Shown: in pieces, positions 34,730 to 47,561 of the stretch
Layout: every line of letters starts with the position of its first letter
Numbering within the stretch: the stretch's first letter is position 1
Assembly (NCBI GenBank): GCA_036897095.1
Contig: JAYMSP010000161.1
Span: 1 to 64,000, forward strand
Source: Plantago elongata
Taxonomy: Eukaryota > Streptophyta > Magnoliopsida > Lamiales > Plantaginaceae
DNA: 64,000 nucleotides
Reading direction: 5' to 3'
The notes under the pieces: model-generated
Told to the model about the DNA's origin: nothing
Seen by the model: the letters and a program-made list of their open reading frames with translations, nothing else
The model's database searches: none
Made by a program: the position numbers and the translations under genes

Positions 34730-37700
34730 ATGATCCATCATCACTGCATTTCCAAAACACCCCTTCCACTCTTCCAAACCAAAACCCCAACCCACAAAAA
34801 CCCCACCTTTCTCTGCCAATCCAACCCCAAACCATATCCCGGCGGTGTAGGGCCCTTCACCGGCCGGGATGACAGTGTCAAGAAGCCTGCCTGGCTCAGA
34901 CAGAAAGCCCCACAAGGCGAAAAGTACGACGAGGTAAAGGAGTCACTCTCCAGATTGAAGCTCAATACAGTCTGTGAGGAAGCACAGTGCCCGAATATCG
35001 GTGAATGCTGGAATGGAGGTGGAGATGGTGTTGCTACGGCCACCATTATGTTGTTGGGCGATACCTGTACTCGCGGCTGCCGCTTTTGTGCCGTCAAGAC
35101 CAGTCGGAATCCGCCTCCTCCTGACCCCATGGAGCCTTACAATACCGCCGAGGCCATTGCTAGTTGGGGGTACATACAATTATTAGTATATACAATCTCA
35201 TCTAAAAGATGGACCTTGTGGAAAGTTGTAGAATCTAGTTATTTATATTAGTACTCCAAAAATATTACATCAAAATCTGATCTTTATCAATAGTAGGCCA
35301 AGTCTATATTGGTACAGAGATAATCAAAAGAGTCTACCAAGAGCTATTTGTGGTTGTCTATTGGCAATCTGGATATTGTAGTTTTGAATGTGTTTTTTCT
35401 TTATGTACGTAACCCCAGCTTGTCAGTGTCGGTGATACTTTTTTTACATACCCAAATGGTTATTCAGAGAACTAAATCTAGACTAGGCTGCTATGTAGCT
35501 CTCAATCTTAGGTGGAACTTATGCACTATTCATTTACTTGTAGTTGCCCAAGTGTGCTTGAATTTTTATGCTCGGATTCACAGGGTATTGCCTGGAATTG
35601 ATGCCTACATAAATCTCATTCTACTTGTATAGGTGACTATCTAATCTCATTCATTGCTTGGGTGACAGTAAGTAGTAAAGGGGGTATATGTACGATAATA
35701 TATGCTACATTTCTATGTGTTAACTTGTTTTTGAAAGTAGCGACGATAAATGACAGCTTACTGCATATTACTGGACCTTTGGGTTATAGTAGGGCACTTG
35801 GCTTGTTGTAGCACATGGGACTAATTGTTGCATCGATTTTTTTGTTTTGTTTTGTTTTGCAGTGTCGATTATATTGTTCTAACCAGTGTTGACCGTGATG
35901 ATCTACCTGATGGTGGTAGTGCCCACTTTGCTGAAACAGTCAGAGCCATGAAGGTTGTCTAAATTCCCCTCTTTACATCTTTACTTTGGATTTGTTCAAA
36001 TCTGAGGGAGATACACAAGATATTTAAGTTAACAGAGAAATTAAGACACTGATGTTGCCTTTTCTTAATTCCTATTCTATTCAGACTCAACATGAAACAG
36101 GTCGACATGCGCGTTTTGTGCTAGAAGTATCGTGATCATTTGAGCATGTCTGACTTTAGTATATTCCTTGGCAGATCCTGAAGCCTGAAATCATGGTTGA
36201 GTGTCTAACATCTGATTTTAGAGGTGATCTAAAGGCTGTTTCAAGTCTCGCTCAGTCAGGGTTAGATGTTTTTGCTCACAATGTAGAAACAGTGAAACGA
36301 CTCCAACGTATTGTTAGGGATCCGAGAGCAGGGTAAGAGGTTCACATTCTTTACTTCAGTACTTCTTTAATTGTATTAAAGCTGAATTCAGTTCATTCTC
36401 CAGCTTGGTTGTTCGCATGAGAGGGAAATTTTTTAATCCACTTCTCCCGTTGTCTTTATTAATCTAATAATGTTTCCTGACTAAAAATCTGTTTCTTTTA
36501 CGCTCTCAGCTCTTTTTATCTGTTCTACCCCCCTTCCCCCCACACCTGAAATCATGATTCTCTCTCAGCTCCCTTTATTTTATGCAATGGTATTTCTGTA
36601 TTTATGTAGGTAACTTATTTAGAGTTGACCTATATTAGAATGCTAGTATATTTCATTATACAAGAAGGGAGGGCTTTTAGTTTAGATATTCAGACGATGA
36701 TTAGTATTCACTCGATAGAATTGGTTCACCCAGTAGAGTTAGCTTCGTCCCTTCTGAGATAGTTGTTTTTTTTTTTCAATTCTATTATAAGTCTAACATA
36801 CAGTTCTCTAATTAAAATTCCTTCCTTTCGGATAATGCTCCTTTCATTTCTCCAATTTAACATTCTATTTTCCTTACTATGGTAAGACTGTAAGAGTACA
36901 TAATAGTTTAGAGAAGACTGTAAAAATGGTTTATTTTGGCTCATTGAATTACTTATTTTGGCTCAAGGAATAGGTATATTAGGGCATTTTCTGGGATATA
37001 CATTTCCCTAAGATAACTTGCTCGCCTTAGTTTGATTGAGATTCTCGAGAAGAATTATGATTGACCTGCATCATATTCCCAGTTGACCTAGCCTTCATCT
37101 GGTTTCCATTATTAGACTTTAGATGCATTAATCTCAGAAACATCACCCCACAAACTTCTTGAATCCCCCTGCATTTGTTTCTTAATTGTCTATACCCAGC
37201 AAGCTTGCACGAATATAGAACTGTGACCACGTTCAATATCTAAACGTGGTTAGCTTAGAGGAACGGGCAGGTGATTCATGTAATGGACTGTGCTCCTAAA
37301 TTGTGGTCTTCACTTGAAAAGCATCATCTGCTATCTGCTGCATGTGTAAATATTTGTATTCTGTAGTTTCTGTCTGTTATAATGCTGAGGGTGCATTATC
37401 AGAATGTCTTTCAGAAATAGTGCTTTAAATTTCAAGCCCAGACAATTTGGCATCCATTCTAGTTACCAATAGGGAAGAGCAATATATTAACTAAAACAAA
37501 AGTATATATAGGTGGCATATAATGCCACATCAGTGCCACAGGACTTGCAAGTTCAAAAAGAAATACAACAGGTCCTAACAAAAGCTCTTTCCTGCTATCC
37601 AATAGGCTGCAACACTGATAAGGCTCATCTAGAGCGACATACTAGCCTATCTATATACAATACACTGTCTGATACCACAAGTTGCCACATATATATATCT

Positions 37701-40478
37701 CACATATCATTTTAAACCTCCAAAAAGATTCAGCACCTATTCTAGCTTGTACAAAGTCATGTTTCTCTGAATGAAGGTGCATCAGCAGTTTTTATTCGTT
37801 GTACCCCACCCACATGTTTTTCTTTTAAGATTTCACTAAGATTGGTGGCATGTTACAGGTATGAGCAAAGTTTAAGTGTTCTGAAACATGCAAAAGCCAG
37901 CAAGGCAGGAATGATAACAAAATCATCTATTATGTTGGGACTTGGTGAAACTGATGACGAACTGAAGGAAGCCATGGCTGATTTAAGGGCCATAGATGTT
38001 GACATTTTGACGCTAGGCCAGTACCTGCAGGTTAGTTCAAAATAGTTACCTTGAGACCATGACAAAGGAGTAATAAACTGAATCCGACTTGCAATTAATA
38101 GATTTCACCGAGTTATTTAAATACATCCCTAGGAGATTGCCCGAACTTGTCAACATGTGCAGTCAGATTAATTTGTCTGAGTGAAACTCTGACGTTAATA
38201 GTAATATATTGGATAAATTGGTCATTTTTGGAATGAGCAAGTCTTGTGAAAACATGTTTTTCCTAGCATAAGGAAAAAACCAATTTTAACATAGATAGTT
38301 AATTTCTAATCTAACTTAATAGAATCCATCCCAACTAAACGCTCAAGCTTATAGGAATGTGTGGATCTAGTCTTTATTTTAATTCTCCAATATTCCCTGC
38401 ACTCGCGACCAATTGCAACCTCTTTGGGAAGCTATTCGAGTGGAAATTTAATATCGGGGTGGACTTAGTCTTCCCCCACACTCGTGACCGGTTACAACGT
38501 CATTGGGGAGTCTCCTCAGTAAAAAATTAATTTAGGTGGACTTTATCTTCCTGGAGATTCGAACCTAGATAAAATTCCATCCCGTCTAAAAGCACATGCT
38601 TGTAGAGAGGCGTGCATTAGTACTCCAATATATCTGATAAATTTTTTATTGGCTAACTATGCAAAGTCATGTGTCATTTCTGACAAGCTTAATCGTGTCC
38701 AATGGACGAGCCAGTTAGTATAATTAACTATAATCTGTTATAGAACATGTGACTGCCAATTAAAATAAGCCATTTAGCAGCCGAGACATGTTGTAACATG
38801 TTGAAAACTTGAAATATGATATGCATTGCCGTATCAAATTGGTGCTTGTGGAAATATGAGGATGTGAGAAACACCTGACCAAAGAAAGTGTTACTTGTGA
38901 AAGAAAGGATAGAATTTTTAGTTTAAACAAGAACAAAGGAATATGTTATTTTTGTTCTTGGAAATGATCAATCAAGTCAGATTGCCTGAATATAAAAACT
39001 TTATCAAGAGATTTTGATTGAGTTTATTCCAACCTCAGAAATTAGTAATCTCCTCTCCATCAAAAAGAAAAGCAGATTCTCTCAAATCCAGTCCCTGAAT
39101 TCCTTTTTTTAAGATTCAAGCTGTCTGTGGAGAATTTGAAGAATATCCCTAGTTTGATTTAAAAATATGCCTCTGCCCCCACATTTTTATTTGAAGATCA
39201 AACAACTTGGAGGAAGATCAGTATCTATAAATTTGGGTGAAGTTGAAATAGTTTTGTGAAATCCAATTCCTTTTCTGTGTCGATATTTCATATTTCAAGC
39301 TACACTTCCACACGAAGTCTTTCATATGTCAGATATCATCATCAGTCGGGATATTGGATGAGAGATTCATAGATAGATGTAGTAAGCAGAATAAATTATG
39401 TAATTGGTAGAACCCATTAATAAATGAGATAAAAATTCCCAAATAAGGGAAAAGATACATGGTGAAAAGACAAAAATGGTTAGTGATCTCTAGCTAATTG
39501 GATCCAAAAAAAAAAAAAAAAAATTCCTCTAGGAACTTTATGATCTGTCGGTTCGAAGCAAGGGATAGCTGCATATTTTCAGTTTTGATTATGCCTAGCA
39601 CTCCACTCATATACTGTGTAGAGCTCGAGTTTCTAATAATCTTAATTTGTGTCATATTTCTTTGTGCAGCCTACGCCATTGCATCTTACTGTGAAAGAGT
39701 ATGTGACCCCTGAAAAGTTTGCCTTCTGGAAGGATTATGGTGAATCTATTGGTTTCCGCTATGTTGCAAGTGGACCTTTGGTAAGCTTACTCTATCCAAC
39801 TGGCATTATTATTGTTAAAAAGTTTCAATTTCATAAACTAGCTGGTTATCTTTTAACTTTGTTGTTGATTTTCAATCATTTGACTGATTTTCTTCTCTTG
39901 TCGTTCGTGAAAGAGCATGTGTAACAAACAGTTATAAACAACCTTTATATGTGAGGAAGTGATTTGCTTAATTTGCATGTTCACAATTGCTTTGGCTTTA
40001 GTCAAAGTGTTTGTAGCTGAGTGGCAAGCTGAGACATTCTGTAACCATGAGGTCACGGGTTCGATTCTCCGAAATGGGTAATTATATTATCTAAATAGAG
40101 ATTGGTGGTGATTTGCATCTAGAATCGATTGATAAATTCGTCTTGTTCAACAATTGTAATTGTAATGCTATATTTCATAATGATTCCCAATAAAATTGTG
40201 GGTAGGAACCAAATAATGCTTTTGCTATGCGTAGGAACTAAATTAGGAGGGAAAAGTCAGTAGGCGTAAAACAGCCTATTTGGGCAGGACAAAAACTGAA
40301 TCAGATGTAAAATGACAGTATCTTCTTATACATGATTGAGTTGGTGCCAGTTTGATACCAGTAAATTATCTGACATTATGGTTTGTTCCAGGTCCGATCA
40401 TCATATAGAGCTGGTGAACTGTTTGTGAAGACAATGGTTAAAGAGATGGCCAAGAGCACGTCTGGTGCTACTGCCTGA
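34730..40478 (+). CDS. LIP1P: Lipoyl synthase, plastidial (radical SAM)
   Basis: Six exons (34730-35169, 35863-35953, 36175-36332, 37859-38030, 39670-39780, 40392-40478), all GT-AG and in phase, encode 352 aa. Lipoyl synthase inserts two sulfurs into protein-bound octanoyl chains to make lipoyl groups; the plastid form serves the plastid pyruvate dehydrogenase. The auxiliary-cluster cysteines are C82, C87 and C93 ([12 protein letters not shown]). The radical SAM motif is CTRGCRFC (C113, C117, C120). Further family blocks are DYVVLTS-like [46 protein letters not shown] and the C-terminal RSSYRAGE. The first 45 residues or so are rich in Ser, Thr and Pro with few acids, fitting a transit peptide. 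It faces GRXS16 tail to tail. Intron 1 holds nothing notable; later introns hold diverged repeats and a SINE. Confidence 0.96.
38315..38640. repeat. Diverged direct repeats in LIP1P intron 4
   Basis: A unit with CCATCCC-(A/G)-TCTAAA and AAGCTTATAGGAATGTG, ending CTCCAATAT, occurs at about 38325-38395 and in drifted form at 38570-38635. Between them a CACTCG(C/T)GACC...GGGGAG block is itself repeated (38399-38440 and 38480-38515). Likely remnants of one transposon family; the class is unknown. Confidence 0.5.
40008..40180 (+). mobile_element. tRNA-derived SINE (type B) in LIP1P intron 5
   Basis: Box A TAGCTGAGTGGCAAGC and box B CACGGGTTCGATTCTCC are well kept, followed by GGGTAATTATATTATC and a 3' end with AACAATTGTAATTGTAAT. 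It shares head and tail with the split SINE at 4.5 kb. I saw no clear target duplication. Confidence 0.7.
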
Positions 40479-41768
40479 TTTGTTCGGTGCAACCAATATC
40501 TTGAACGTGCCTGGGTTTCTGCATGAATTGTCCAACATAATCACACTCACAAACAAGGAGCTAGAAGTTTTGTTCAGAAGCAACAACTCCAGACCGTGGT
40601 GTAAGATAGATGCACATCCATTTTTTAACTTGCTCCTTTGGCTTCATTTTTTCCCCTTATGTTCAATATATACATCTTCACAGGCCACAGACATCAATAC
40701 ATAGTGCGGTAATGTTAATAGCTCAGAAGGCTCGGCCATGTACTTAATTTTAACAATTATAGTTGAAATTGATTTCTCTCTACATGGTTATCAAGTTGCA
40801 TCAATATTTGAACAACTTTTAGCTCAGTCTCTTGCTTCTTCACAATAGCTAGTAGTACTAGTACAACAGGGTGTGCGCCAAAGATTAACAAGGCATCAAC
40901 AGCTAAAGCAATGAAATTCTTAATATACAGTAAAAGTTATATCGATCCGTTATATTTTACAAGTAAAATTATAAAAATAAACGGAAGCTTTCTGCCTTTC
41001 TTCTTTCCTCCTTGGAATCAACCTCATAACTTCTTCTCCCCTTCTGCAAGACCTTCCCTTTCAGTTATCGCATTCCTGGCCAGTCAGTCCACTCATCCCT
41101 TTTCTCTATCCTTTTTCTTCGCTCTCTCTGCCTGAGATTTCCTGTTTTTCAAGAGCTGTCCCCATGAAGGACTTGCTAGGGAAGTGGAACTGACCAAGTT
41201 ATGCAAGTATTCTGCTGCTCGTTGTGTGTGGGTAGAGATGGCAGCAGAGCCAGAGGAGCCATTCTCAGCACAGCCACAATGGGACAACAACAATGGATCG
41301 AGAAGATTTGCAGCAGTACCAATTTGCTTTTCATAAAACGGGAGATAGCACTACAATATATGATCAGGGGAGTGACAAGAAGATGCATAGGGCTCCTCTG
41401 CTAGACAAGATGCATAGTGTCATCCATCAACAAAAGAGAAATAGTCCGCAAAAATTTCAAGTCAACATGCATGTAGATTTATTTCTAACATTAGCATACA
41501 TCGTCATAGCAATGTAACAAAGCAGAATGCAAATAATTTGCTAAATACAGAGACCAGAGCAATACAGTCCACATGCTATCTTTTCTTTCCACGCTCTGCT
41601 CCAGTCTTTACTTCAGCGCAATTCATCAAAGAGACAAACAAAGAATCCCCCATTAAACAAATTTCAGTTTGAGGACAAAGATACAATTGTGAGCCAAGCT
41701 AGTTTCTTGCCAGCAAGCATCTTTCTCCATTCCTGTTTACAAAACTGTTATCAATGGAACCAACATCA
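40479..41768. other. Convergent intergenic region between LIP1P and GRXS16
   Basis: It holds the 3' untranslated regions of both genes. A C/T-rich block lies at 41000-41130. Short open frames here (such as 41176-41517) overlap on both strands and show no domain. Confidence 0.5.
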
Positions 41769-44700
41769 CTATTGTTTAAAGAGACCCGCAAGTTCCCCAT
41801 TCTCATGCATGGAGGTCAATATATCACAGCCACCCATTAGTTCGCCATTCACAAAAATCTGAGGGAATGTAGGCCAATTACTATACTTCTTCAAGGACTC
41901 CCTCAAGCCATTATTATACTCTTCATCCAGCACATCTACACTTTCATAATCAACCCCTTGACTTTCAAGAATCCCCACCACCCTTTGTGAGAATCCACAT
42001 AATGGGGCACTTCTCGATCCCTTGATGAAAGCGACCACTTTATTCTCTTTCACCAATCTTTCAATGAGATCTTCGAGTGGCACTGTCAGTTGAACGTGGC
42101 GGCCTGGTGTTAACCTCAGATCAGATTTCTTTCTTGGAGCTTTCTTTACCCATGTGGTGTTTCCAGGTTCATTACCTGGTGGAACTTTTCCAGTAGTTGC
42201 TATATGTTCTTGCATCCAAGATTTCCATGCTTCAGTTAAACTTGTTTTATCTGGGTTCTCCACCACATCAACCTACAACATAGAAAATTAAACGATTATT
42301 GTTTTCATATAGAAGTAAATAGATAAACCATGATCATTTATGACTGTCAAATGACTCAAATCATATCTATTTAGATTGTGAAAACATGATCAACATTTAT
42401 ATTGTAAGAAGTATCATACCATAACTCAAGCCTGTAAATGAAAATTTTCTCATCAATAGAAACATATTACGAGAAAAGCTAATGGGAGAGTTTTAAAAGC
42501 ACCTAATAATCTGCATTTGCTGGTCTCTTATTACAGAGAAATTAGTAAATGACATTAAAAAACCCAGGGTAAATTCTAAATTACACATAAATCAGGCTTC
42601 GTTGAAAGTGAAGACCCCCTAGTGACTTATTACTTTTGACCCATCACCATTAAATTTTCCACGTGCCCCCGTTGATTCCATAAATATTGAAAAAAATAAA
42701 AATCAAAACAAAAACTATAAAGCAGAGGCACCGGAGATGGGCAGAGCTGAGCTCCACACCCATTAGCTCCGATCTGGTGAGATCTAAGCAGCTCAGTTTT
42801 TTTATTTTCCAGAACTCATGGCATTTCGGTCTTTTCAGCATAGTTTAGGTTTCCATTTTTATCAGCAAGGAATTTGAAAGTGAAACTCTGATGGAGACAA
42901 AGTTCATATCTAATTTAACATATTCCAGGGGAGTCTTTAAGTAATTCTAAAACCATACTTTAATTTTATTTTAATTTAATTTGAGGAGGGTATACTAGGA
43001 TACGGAAGGGCTCATGGAGTGTATAAGAACCCATGAACAATCAAACGAATCTACATTAAATCAGCCCTATGCGAAAGAGAGAACTGTTACACTTTAACAT
43101 CTTACACCAAAAGCACATAACTCTGTTTATCTTGAGCTTCACCGATAGTAGGATATGAAAAACCTTTGACCAAATAACAAAGTTGGGTAGGAACTAGGAA
43201 GGCAAGTTAGCAGCAGGAGTTCCGAAAAAAATAGACTGAAGAGTCCAAACAGCTCATACTCAGCAAAAATAACTGTATGCAAGTAGCATTTAGTACTTAA
43301 ACCTTGGAAGTATCAATAAGATTGCTACAGGAACATGCATCACAATATCAATAATAGACTAACAGCTCATCGGTATTACGCACAAACACTAGAAAAGTGA
43401 TGGAATTTCACCCAACGCACTTTAGAGCAATAATAGAAGAAAGAACAAACAGGAAGCTGCTTTTCTTAAAAATAAAAATTCTCGTAGGAGTCTGAAGTTG
43501 CTGTTCTACTAAAATGCTGGTTTTCCACCTTCCAGTCCTTCAATTCTGTCTTTGATATTATCTAGACTATATGAAGAACTTCAATGAATACATGATACAC
43601 TAGTTGTAGTGATAGAGAACTCAAAAAACAAAGTCAATTTAGCTCCTCTCTTGGAACCATGGAATTAAATGTGCACACTTACATTGAAAACTCACACATG
43701 TACTTACTACCTCTTTTAGCTAGACCAATGATACAAGAAAGAGTATAATCATGATTCTTCTGCTGCTGCTTCTCCTTTCTAGAGTTATTATTAGCTAGTT
43801 GAGCTAGACATTAAAACACTTTCTTCATGATGAAAAAGCAATTCGTAGTTCAAGACCAAGCAAAAATATAATCCACCAAACATAACCAGAGTCGAATCAA
43901 TTCTTAGAACCACTACATAAACAACATTGAAATTAAGCAACTATATAAACTATAGATAGATTTATCTCCCATCGGAACCAGAATTAACTCATTAAAACAT
44001 CCGAAAAAATCTCAAGTTTAACTAAAATATAAAATGTTCACTCATAAAACATTAAATCATTATTTTAGTCATATTGTTTATTTTATCAACTGAGCTGCGC
44101 ATCGTTATCGTTTTAGTCATATTCTTTAAAACTTCATATATATACCCCTCCGTCCCAGTTTCATTTACTTGACATTCCATTTTGGTCCATACCAAATTAA
44201 ATTACCCATTCATTTAATTTTTTTTTAAAACGGCTAAAGGGTGACTCGCCATCCCGACCTATTGGTTGGAGGTGTAGCGTTATTACCAACTTAGTTGCGC
44301 TTTTTGACCATTCATTTACTAACTAATTAAGAACATCAATCCAATTCTAATACTTTGTCTTAGAGGTTCTTATTAGAAAATAAATTTGTAGATCAGAACT
44401 ACTACAATTAGGCGGTGTTATCTAGTCTGCTCATTCATTCAGCTCCGGTTAGTTATATTTAATACTACAATTCAGTTCAGTTAATTTAGTTCAGATGATT
44501 ACAAGTGGAAGATAATATAACCTTACTTGAACTAATAAAAAAATTGAGCAACATCTGAAGATAAAAATTAGGTAAAATTGAATACCTTAACAGAGGAGCA
44601 GAGATCGGGCACGGTTCTCTGATGAGTGGCAACACTGGCAGCAAGGTTCCGAGTGATGCCGATGAACTGAAGTACGCCGGTGGGGTCGTAAATTGCGTAG

Positions 44701-44954
44701 ACGCCGGAATCGGAAGGTAATATTCCTTCATTGGACGGGAAAGTCTCAGCCTCTGAAAGCTTCTTCACCGCCGAAACGATGAGACGGCGGCGCGTGACGG
44801 AGGTTTTCCGGTGGGAAGTGGAGATGGATTGAACGGAACAAGGTCTGCGAAAAGAGTAGAGAGAAAGATTAACAGTTTTGGAAGAGGAGAGATTGGAAAA
44901 TGTTGGAAGGGAACAAGAGGAGGAAGAGAGGTTCAAGGTAGCAGCACCTGCCAT
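41769..44954 (-). CDS. GRXS16: Bifunctional monothiol glutaredoxin-S16, chloroplastic
   Basis: Two exons (44586-44954 and 41769-42272) join in phase 0 to give 290 aa, near the 293 aa of the Arabidopsis protein. Exon 1 carries a Ser/Arg-rich transit peptide (residues 1 to about 62) and the start of a GIY-YIG endonuclease-like domain (GVYAIYD at 84-90, FIGITRN at 97-103). Exon 2 starts [10 protein letters not shown], continues with PPGNEPGN and [18 protein letters not shown], then the class II glutaredoxin with the CGFS active site at residues 215-218, [17 protein letters not shown] and a C-terminal GLFKQ. CGFS glutaredoxins bind and transfer 2Fe-2S clusters in the plastid stroma. The single 2.3-kb intron is large and holds a Stowaway-like MITE with a SINE inside it. 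GRXS16 lies tail to tail with LIP1P. Confidence 0.96.
44086..44110 (-). mobile_element. Short 5' head fragment of the type A SINE
   Basis: The minus strand reads AACGATGCGCAGCTCAGTTG, the first roughly 25 bp of the type A SINE, without box B or tail. Likely a fragment left by deletion; it could be chance similarity. Confidence 0.4.
44148..44340. mobile_element. Stowaway-like MITE end with a SINE inserted
   Basis: CTCCGTCCCAGTTTCATTTA at 44150 is a well-kept Stowaway-type terminus. The element is split by the SINE at 44218. The far end is not clearly preserved. Confidence 0.45.
44218..44307 (-). mobile_element. tRNA-derived SINE (type A) in the GRXS16 intron
   Basis: The minus strand reads AAAAAGCGCAACTAAGTTGG, then CACCTCCAACCAATAGGTCG, GGCGAGTCACCCTTTAGCC and an A-tail. 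An 11-bp duplication, CCATTCATTTA, flanks it (44207-44217; 44308-44318). Confidence 0.8.
44370..44530. repeat. Diverged TTCAG-repeat element remnant
   Basis: TTCAGTTCAGTTAATTTAGTTCAG lies between GGCGGTGTTATCTAG and ATAATATAACCTTAC, an eroded version of the element at 25.3 kb, with its GTGTT...and ...AACCTTA ends. Confidence 0.4.
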
Positions 44955-44999
44955 CGTTGGATGGATACTTGTCTTGTGTCTCCCAGTTGCTGCTTCACT

Positions 45000-45010
45000 A
45001 ATTTAAATAG
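45000..45010 (-). promoter_or_regulatory. Possible TATA box of GRXS16
   Basis: The minus strand reads CCTATTTAAAT about 50 bp upstream of the start codon at 44954, which would leave a leader of about 20 bp. A motif match only. Confidence 0.3.
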
Positions 45011-46095
45011 GACCAAAGAGATTTGGACATTTTCTTTTAGATAATTATAAATTAGTATAACTCTTATAAATTAATAATAAATAATATTTAGAAATTTAAA
45101 ATAAAATATACTATAATTAATAAAATCTATCACATTTTTATAAGAAACTAAATTAATATTCGTTCACATACAAACTGAAACAAATTAAACAGGCATATTA
45201 TAATTTACACAAGCATCATCATTAAATTAATCAACCTTTTAGGTTTCAACGTCTTTGATTCTTAGATTTCTTTTACTAATAAATATGATGCTTATTTCGT
45301 TTTGCATAATTGTATTATATGATGATTATAAATTAATATTAAATTATATATGTAGTACTAATATGATACATGTTAAATGATGTTTACAGTGCTAATATAA
45401 TATTTGTTTAGCATTTGATGTATGAACTATACGAAGCTTGTAATGTCATGTGAATGATTACTATATGATGCCTGTTTCCTATTAATGATGCTTTTTTTAT
45501 TGATAATGTTTGTAATATAATGTTAAATGATGCTTGCAATCAAATTTGGAAGAAAGATGCTTTGAGAACGTAAAAGTGTTATAGAAAAATTTTGAAAATT
45601 GGAATAAACATGCTTGCAACATTGGAAGAATGATGCTTGTAAAATTGGAAAAAAAGATACTTGTAGATAGATTGAAATAAACCAGAAAAAAGAGAATTTA
45701 ACTGGATGATGCTTGAGTATTTTGATGGTGCTTGTATAATCTTACTCTATTCTCTATTCTAACGTAATCAAATCTAAATAGAATCTAATTAGTTAATTGT
45801 AGATTTATTTTAATTATTAAATACACTATCTTTAGTATTTAATTTGAGGAATATTTGAAATTGAATATATAAACACTAATTTGTAAGAGGTTTTTTTTAT
45901 ATATCACTAAAGTGTAGGAAAGATTTGAGGATAACACTAATTTGTAATTGTCCCTTTTTTTTAAACTATAGAACATGTACTGATAAAAAAGAAAACATCG
46001 TACCTACATTTAAGGGCTGACTAGAAATGTACATGCTCAAAACAAGAAATAACGCAAAGACACGAGGAGTAAGAAATCAAAAAAGAGTAGCAATG
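45011..46095. repeat. AT-rich region with dispersed GATGCTTGTAA-like motifs
   Basis: About ten variants of GATGCTTGTAA (for example near 45285, 45525, 45606, 45628, 45704 and 45724) lie scattered at irregular spacing between 45285 and 45745. There is no gene. The rest is plain AT-rich sequence. Confidence 0.4.
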
Positions 46096-46099
46096 TTAC

Positions 46100-47345
46100 T
46101 CTAATCTAAAGTTTGGAACACTTATGTAGCTTTCCGGTTGCAACATCTCATGGTTGTGATGTAGATGATCGATTTAATTGTTTCTTGCATATAAAGAGTT
46201 TTGCCTTGAAATGTATTCTCGTTCCTTGCGTGCTAAATGTGATACACGATTTTCGTAAGCAAGATTGGGAACACGGTTGCTTTCCCATCCATTCCCCTGG
46301 CACAACGTCTCAACCAATCAATCAACAATGGCTAAGTCGTAATTTGTGGATGTTGCACACACGACCATATCAATCTGCCCCAGAAGATTTCATATGTTAT
46401 CAGGCATTGGAATAGTAAGTGATCAATCGACTCCGATCCAGAACAAATCTACAACACCCATCTGCAGAAAAATCAAAGAAAGCAAGTCAGTCTTTAGTAG
46501 CAAGTCGACGATGTAAGGCCAACTAGAGGATGAAGATGGCATTTGGTCGAGCCTAATTGCGATAACCAGGTCGCACCAATCAACTGCGGGATGAGGGCCC
46601 CATAGGAACTTGTAGATATCCCGAATGGAGAACTTCGGGGACCCCATTTGGGCAGCCCAACACTATGAGCTGTGGAGTAGCTCACGGATCCGGAGAATAG
46701 CTTTCATACGTTGAGCTACTGAGCTGAACCACCCAATCATCCATACCTTGTGGTTTTATATGATAGTTATGGATCCATCGAACCCACAACGAATTCGTCT
46801 TGGTTTTGGATCTTCCACATAAGCTTCGAAATAAGAGCCTGATTCCAAACCTACAAGTCAAAGATATTCAAACCACCACAACAACGGGGAGTACCAACCT
46901 GTTGCCATGAGACAATAGCCATGTGGTAATTCCCATCCTTACAACTCTCCTACATATACGTTGGATATACTCTAAGACAGCTTTTGGAAAAGAAAACACC
47001 TGGAGCCAATAAGTTGTGATGGAGGTAATAACACTCTTGATCAACTGCTCTCTGCCAACATATCTAAGAAGTCTTGTAGACCAGTGCTTTATTCGACTCA
47101 AAATGTGATCAAGGAGGGGTTGGTACTGCACAATGGTGAGCCTATAATGGGAAATTGGAACTCCCCAGTAGCGCACTGGGAGGGAGCCAATACCAAACCC
47201 AATACTTGCTAATAGAAGATGCATGTCCGTTGGTGAGAGGCCCCTAAAGAAGACCTTGGTCTTTGCGTGATTGTCTTGGAGCCCACCTGCCCAGAGAAGT
47301 GATGAAGTTGAATTGTGGTGACAAGGGCTGGAGTTGAATTGTGTT
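46100..47345 (-). mobile_element. LINE ORF2 3' half (reverse transcriptase tail to C-terminus)
   Basis: Reading the minus strand downward: AKTKVFFRGLSPTDMHLL, RYWGVPISHYRLTIVQYQPL and WSTRLLRYVGREQLIKSVIT, which follow the FADD motif in plant L1 elements. Then come QRICR and SWQQVGTPRCCGGLNIFDL, zinc-knuckle sequence near 46450-46600, and finally GKATVFPILLTKIVYHI and HARNENTF near 46150-46250. Several frameshifts and stops are present. It is 5'-truncated at about 47345. Confidence 0.8.
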
Positions 47346-47561
47346 TTAAAATCTAACATGTGATTAGCTAGGAACCTGTTGAATATGTTTCCATGTTAAT
47401 GGTGTCTAATTAGTGTAAGCATCATGGTCGTAGCTGGGCATAGCCCAATATATATACATGTTTTCTTGTCATGTAGTCATGAGATGATTTACAGAGTAGG
47501 CAAAGGTGTTTGTTCAAACCATGTTGATTATATGTGTACGTAGTACTATTTGTAACTAGTT

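Noticed and set aside
34741-35130. 129-codon minus-strand frame over LIP1P exon 1
   Set aside because: Antisense shadow of a well-supported exon with radical SAM motifs on the plus strand.
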